Source of the DNA: Coptodactyla brooksi
Taxonomy: Eukaryota > Arthropoda > Insecta > Coleoptera > Scarabaeidae
Reading direction: 5' to 3'
DNA length: 21,691 nt
NCBI GenBank assembly: GCA_033557675.1
Contig: JAWQRM010000537.1
Coordinates: forward strand, 1 to 21,691
This document shows, one piece after another, positions 17,861 to 21,691 of this stretch; the stretch's first letter is position 1, and the number at the start of each line of letters is the position of its first letter. The notes under the pieces are model-generated. The model saw nothing but the letters and a program-made list of their open reading frames with translations. It searched no databases and was not told the DNA's origin. The position numbers were made by a program, and so were the translations under genes.

Positions 17861-19742
17861 AATCGATGTAGTACATTATTAGTATTTTTTGTTTCCCGAA
17901 TTTGCTCTGCTGTTCTTAGAAATATTATATTGATGTATTATACATAAGATCAATTGAATTTTTTGAATCAATTTTTACGAATTTCTTTTTTTTTTCGGGT
18001 TCTTTCTCGGGTTCTTCTTGTAAAGTTAGCAATTATGTAATTTCTTACATTTCTTACTTAAATTAATGTAATTCCTAGTATTGTTTTGGATGTAATGACA
18101 TGTGTACTAAGAGTCTCTTTTGCACAGATTCTTTTTCTATTTCGCTTTCGGTTTTGGTGTAGTGGTGGCATTATTTAACTTTGTTACTAAGCCAAAGGTT
18201 CCAAAGTCCACAACTCAGTAGCCACTTTTTTGCTTTCGTCACGAGCTGCAGGTAAACCTCGCATAAAAATTGAATTTTTCGCATGATATTAAGAAATAAG
18301 TACCGAGTGTAACGAGACTTTCTTAAATTTTTTTCGACGGAATAGTTAAAAAAATATAAGCTTCTAAACACAAGGCTCAATTATTCTGAATCCGATAATA
18401 AGAATCTTATATTTGTGGAGTCTTTTTCTATTTCGCTAACATGATTTTTATAATTTATTGTCCTGTAAAGTTTGCCATTATGATATCTGAGTTGCCCTTA
18501 TTACTCCATTTATGATGGACCTTATTAGAGATCTATCAGAATGACATTATGTCTAATCTTATTATCTTTTGTATACCTCCGCACTTCATGTATTGCTTTT
18601 GACCAGTATCCAGAATATATGTTTCGAACAATGTAATGGTTAAATGTATATTTAACCGGCACCTTCACCATTATTTACATTCCTACGTACCATCATTTTA
18701 TTTTAACTTGTGAATGCTGCTGTAGTCTGTAGCAATAATAAACTAGCTTCTAAATTTTCTATAAATTTTAATGAATTTTTTTATTTTTACAATTAATTTT
18801 ATAATTAATTAATGGATTAATAATTCCTTATTAGTCCATTTATGACGGGCTTTAAATATTCTATTAGAAGAAAAGTGGTCACGATAATGAACTCGTTCAG
18901 GATAGAATGTGGAGCAGATAGAACTAGATATTGTGTTGTATTTGTGTATGTCTAATTAAAAACCAACTGAACTATTCGAATTACACCAAAAATTATCGCC
19001 ATTAGATGTTAAATAGATATTTTACTCGGTTAAACATCTATTTAGCCGGCACCTCCGCCATTATTTACATTTCTGCATATTATCTTTTTATTTTAACTTG
19101 AAGGCTCCTGCAATCTATGGAAACAGTAGACTAGCATCCGGATTTTTTTATAAATTAATACTTTTTGCGTGTTTGATATTTTGTTCTATGATTAGCGCTT
19201 ATGACGTTTGAATTGTCCTCATTACTCCATTTATGACGGGCTTTAAATCTTCTATTAGAAGAAGAATGAGCATGACATTCATTGAATGAGAATGAGCATG
19301 AATATTTATATTTCTACATATAATCTTTCTATTTTAACTTGAGGACTCCTGCAGTCTATGGCAATAGACTGCAGGTTTCTGGATTTCTTTATAATTTATT
19401 ACGTTGTACGTGTTCGATATTTATTCTATGATAGATTGTTGCTATAAAGTTAACCCTTATATCGTTTGAGTTGTCCTTATTAATCCATTTATAATGGGGT
19501 CTAAATTTTCTACTACAAGAGTAGTGATCATGATATAATTCCTAAACAAAAGTAAAAAAAGAAACAGTTCAGTTGGTTGTTTAAAAAACCAACTGAACTA
19601 TTCAAACTACAACCAAAATTATCGTTATTTCTCATGGTTGAATATCTATTTAACCGACACCTCTGCCATTACTTGCATTCCTGCATATTATTGTTTTGTT
19701 TTGTCTTAAAGGCTCCTGCAGCCTATGCCAATAATAGATTAA

Positions 19743-20644
19743 CTGCTTGTTTAAGTTGCGTAACATTGGTTGTTGATATGTTTCAGCTTATCGCTATTTT
19801 CAAGTCCCCCAATAAGAAATAAATTAAAAGAACAGTGCTCGTCAATCAGGAATCAAGAAATATGGAATCCATAATACATAGACGCCTTCGGGTAAGTTTC
19901 ATTCATCATTTGTATTCATTAGAACTAAGTGTTTATCAGATGCTTGCAACATACATACTTTCAATCCCTTCTTGTCCACGTTTCTCAAGAATTTCCAATT
20001 AGATCCCTCAACCACAATCCCCCGGGCTTCAGACATAGACGTTTACCGGGTCGCAGGATTTTAGAGGGTAGCGCGGCAATCCTGCTTCCAGTACTGGAGC
20101 CGGGACAGGACGCCGGTACAAAAGCGCTCCGTCAGGCGGCAGGGACAAGATTACTCTCCGCTCGAGGTACACGCAAAGCGCACGACGGGGGCTCCTGCCG
20201 CCCCCGCAGCAGGAACATGTGGGCGTATCGTTTCCGGTCACTGCCATTTGCTGTCCCTCGTCTAATGGGATCAGGCACAGGGACGTCGGTCTCAGGCATT
20301 CCGGCGCATTCTCGTCCTTATGGTCTCCTGCGGGAAGGCTGTTCGCGTCAGGGGAGCCGTGTAACGTCGGGTGGCAGGAAACCCTGCTGGAACTCCACGG
20401 GTAGGTAGGGGAGCGTTCTGTGCCGGAAAGGGCGAGGGGGCGATATCGGAAAGTAAACATCGCAGAGGTATTATGGGAAAATTGGATTCTGTTATGGTAT
20501 GGGGAGTTGATAACGAAAGAAAGTGAAATATGTAATGCAAAAGACGAATAGAAGGAATCATTAGGTAGTGAGGATAAATTGATTAAGTCTGCTGTTAAAT
20601 GGGTAGCAATAAGACTAGCAACGATAACAGCAATCTTGAAGAAA
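19743..20644. other. Spacer of the second inverted repeat, GC-rich in its centre
   Basis: About 900 bases with no inverted counterpart. The outer parts are AT-rich; about 20,020-20,460 is strongly GC-rich. A GG/GTAAGT match to a 5' splice site is at about 19,891 on the plus strand and a TATGTTTCAG acceptor-like site at about 19,782. The short sequence between them has stops in all frames, so a coding exon there is not supported. Confidence 0.6.
20029..20460 (-). CDS. Candidate GC-rich ORF (143 codons), possible exon or captured gene piece
   Basis: An ATG-initiated minus-strand ORF ending in TGA, the longest ATG-started frame in the window. The later two-thirds read like real protein: GDHKDENAPECLRPTSLCLI, a small-residue/cysteine patch TCSCCGGGRSPRR, then VILSLPPDGALLYRRPVPAP and YPLKSCDPVNVYV. 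Codons are GC-rich in third position (GAC, CTG, TGC, CCG), unlike the neighbours. A TTCCAG/CAGGGT acceptor-like site near 20,387 could make residues from about 25 onward an exon. I recognise no domain. The opposite strand is also open over part of the block, as expected of GC-rich DNA, so the coding status is uncertain. The 159-codon plus frame (19929-20408) looks like the shadow because it begins in AT-rich repeat-free spacer and has a highly basic, low-information translation. Confidence 0.3.
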   Translation of the reverse strand: MFTFRYRPLALSGTERSPTYPWSSSRVSCHPTLHGSPDANSLPAGDHKDENAPECLRPTSLCLIPLDEGQQMAVTGNDTPTCSCCGGGRSPRRALCVYLERRVILSLPPDGALLYRRPVPAPVLEAGLPRYPLKSCDPVNVYV

Positions 20645-21691
20645 CTAGTCTATTATTGACATATATTGCAGGATTGCTTCAAGTCAATACAAAACAATAA
20701 TATGTAAAAATGTAAGTAATGGCGGAGGCGCCGGTTAAATAGATATTTAACCATTTGAAATAACTAATAGTATGTAATATGCAATAACGATAATTCTGGT
20801 TGTAGTTTGAACAGATCAGTTGGTTTTTTAAACCACCAATTGAACTATTTTTTTTACTTTTGTATAGGAATTATATCATGATGACTATTGTTGCAATAGA
20901 GGATTTAGACCCCATTATAAATGGATTAATAAGGACAACTCAAACGTTATAAGGGCTAAATTTATAGCAACAATCTATAATAGAACAAATGTCAAAATAA
21001 TGGTGGAGGTGCCGGCGAAATAGATATTTAACCGTATAGAATATCTATTTAACACGTAATGACGATAGTCTTTGTTGTTGTTGAATAATTCACATGGTTT
21101 TTTAAACAGTGTTTAAGAATACACTAACATAAATACAACACAATATCCAGTTGCATCTGTTCCATATTCTGTTCTGAATGACTTCACCGTTATGCTCATT
21201 CTTCTTCTAATACAAGATTTAAAGCCTGTCATAAATGGACGTAAAAACTAATAACTTATAAAAAAATCCGGACGCTAGTTTATTATTGCCATAGACTGCA
21301 GGACCCTTCAAGTTAAAATAAAAGGATAATCTGCAGAAATGTAAGTAATGGCGGAGGTGCCGGTTAAATATATATTTAACCGTGTAGATATTTAATATCT
21401 AATGACGATAATTTTTGGTGTAGTTTGAATAGTTCAGTTGGTTTTTAAACAGGGTTTAGGAATTAGATATACATAAATACAACACAATATCTAATTCTAT
21501 CTGCTCCATATTTTATTCTGAACGAATCCACTATCGTGACCACTCTTCTTCTAATAGAATATTGAAAGTCCACCATAAATGGACTAATAAGGAATTATTA
21601 ATCCGTTAATTAATTAGAAAATTAATTATAAAAATTAAAAAATTCATTAAAATTAAGGACAAGTCAGATATCACAATGGTAAACTTTATAG
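20645..21691 (-). repeat. Right arm of second large inverted repeat (continues past the window)
   Basis: Reverse-orientation units with the same boxes as 16745-19742: AATGGCGGAGGCGCCGG (about 20,719), GTGGAGGTGCCGG (about 21,003) and ATGGCGGAGGTGCCGG (about 21,347); ATAAATGGATTAATAAGGAC (about 20,920), with variants near 21,230 and 21,575. Each has a palindrome beside it; the one at 21361-21382 is a perfect 22-bp palindrome (half-site CGGTTAAATAT). The last 70 bases, AATTATTAATCCGTTAATTA and on, are the inverse of about 18,776-18,845. By symmetry with the left arm this arm could run about 2 kb beyond the window. Confidence 0.88.

Larger units (their letters stand above)
16745..19742 (+). repeat. 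Left arm of second large inverted repeat (variable ~0.3-0.6 kb and ~1.3 kb units)
   Basis: Repeated boxes in fixed order: TTACTCCATTTATGACGGGC (about 16,980; 18,502; 18,833; 19,222; 19,481), CTATTAGAAGAAA, a GTGTTGTATTTGTGTATGTC box, ACCAACTGAACTATTC, a hairpin of GGTTAAATA...TATTTAACC type, CCGGCACCTCCGCCATTATT (17,231; 18,656; 19,046; 19,654) and AGGCTCCTGCAGTCTATGGC. A larger segment beginning with GTGTACTAAGAG is duplicated (16,838 and 18,103). Inverted, collinear copies lie at 20,645-21,691: 19,654 matches 20,735, 19,481 matches 20,925, 19,046 matches 21,361 and 18,810 matches 21,620, with sums of about 40,390-40,430. ORFs here are incidental. Confidence 0.88.

Noticed and set aside
18645..18760. 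Helitron 3' end (hairpin followed by CTRR)
   Set aside because: A hairpin is present in each unit, but I could not find a CTRR end at the right spacing or a TC start; not supported.
19929..20408. 159-codon plus-strand ORF
   Set aside because: Its translation is Arg/Gly/Ser-rich without domain signs and it is antisense to the more protein-like minus frame; its upstream part is AT-rich spacer.

Overview
The window looks like nuclear DNA of an arthropod, most likely an insect. It is AT-rich and has no bacterial gene organisation. Every recognisable protein trace is a broken transposon: a CR1/Jockey-type LINE, mariner, a Penelope-like retroelement with a GIY-YIG domain, a hAT/ZBED-like transposase, and a multicopy transposon-associated family. 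I found no intact host gene, tRNA, rRNA or CRISPR array. The insect order cannot be fixed by eye.

Layout. 1-500: small foldback element. 500-1250: TE-derived DNA holding a hammerhead ribozyme with an intact catalytic core on the minus strand (about 1065-1125). 1760-2870: a LINE reverse-transcriptase fragment abutting a mariner transposase fragment, both minus strand. 3040-10145: a very large collinear inverted repeat centred near 6,390. Its arms are degenerate ~168 bp tandem units plus a ~450 bp module. Its spacer holds a GC-rich, promoter-like island (5745-6330) and a perfect 34-bp palindrome. 10680-11720: inverted terminal repeats around LINE-endonuclease and Penelope GIY-YIG fragments; each repeat carries a degenerate hammerhead core. 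11930-12490: GC-rich noncoding island. 13021-14007: transposon-family pseudogene. 14790-15480: mixed-GC, unique-looking DNA. 15526-16150: tandem duplication and hAT transposase remnant. 16745 to the window end: a second large inverted repeat centred near 20,195. It is built of units carrying a palindrome plus a GGCACCTCCGCC-type box, and it flanks a ~900 bp spacer with a GC-rich 143-codon ORF. The right arm runs off the window.

The features form layers of mobile DNA rather than a pathway. The two notable systems are (i) the hammerhead ribozyme and its three decayed relatives, tied to Penelope-like ends, and (ii) two unrelated long foldback structures that each surround a GC-rich core. The second pattern resembles Foldback (FB)-type elements with subrepeat arms, or inverted satellite arrays flanking host sequence. 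All homology calls were made by eye; no search was run.
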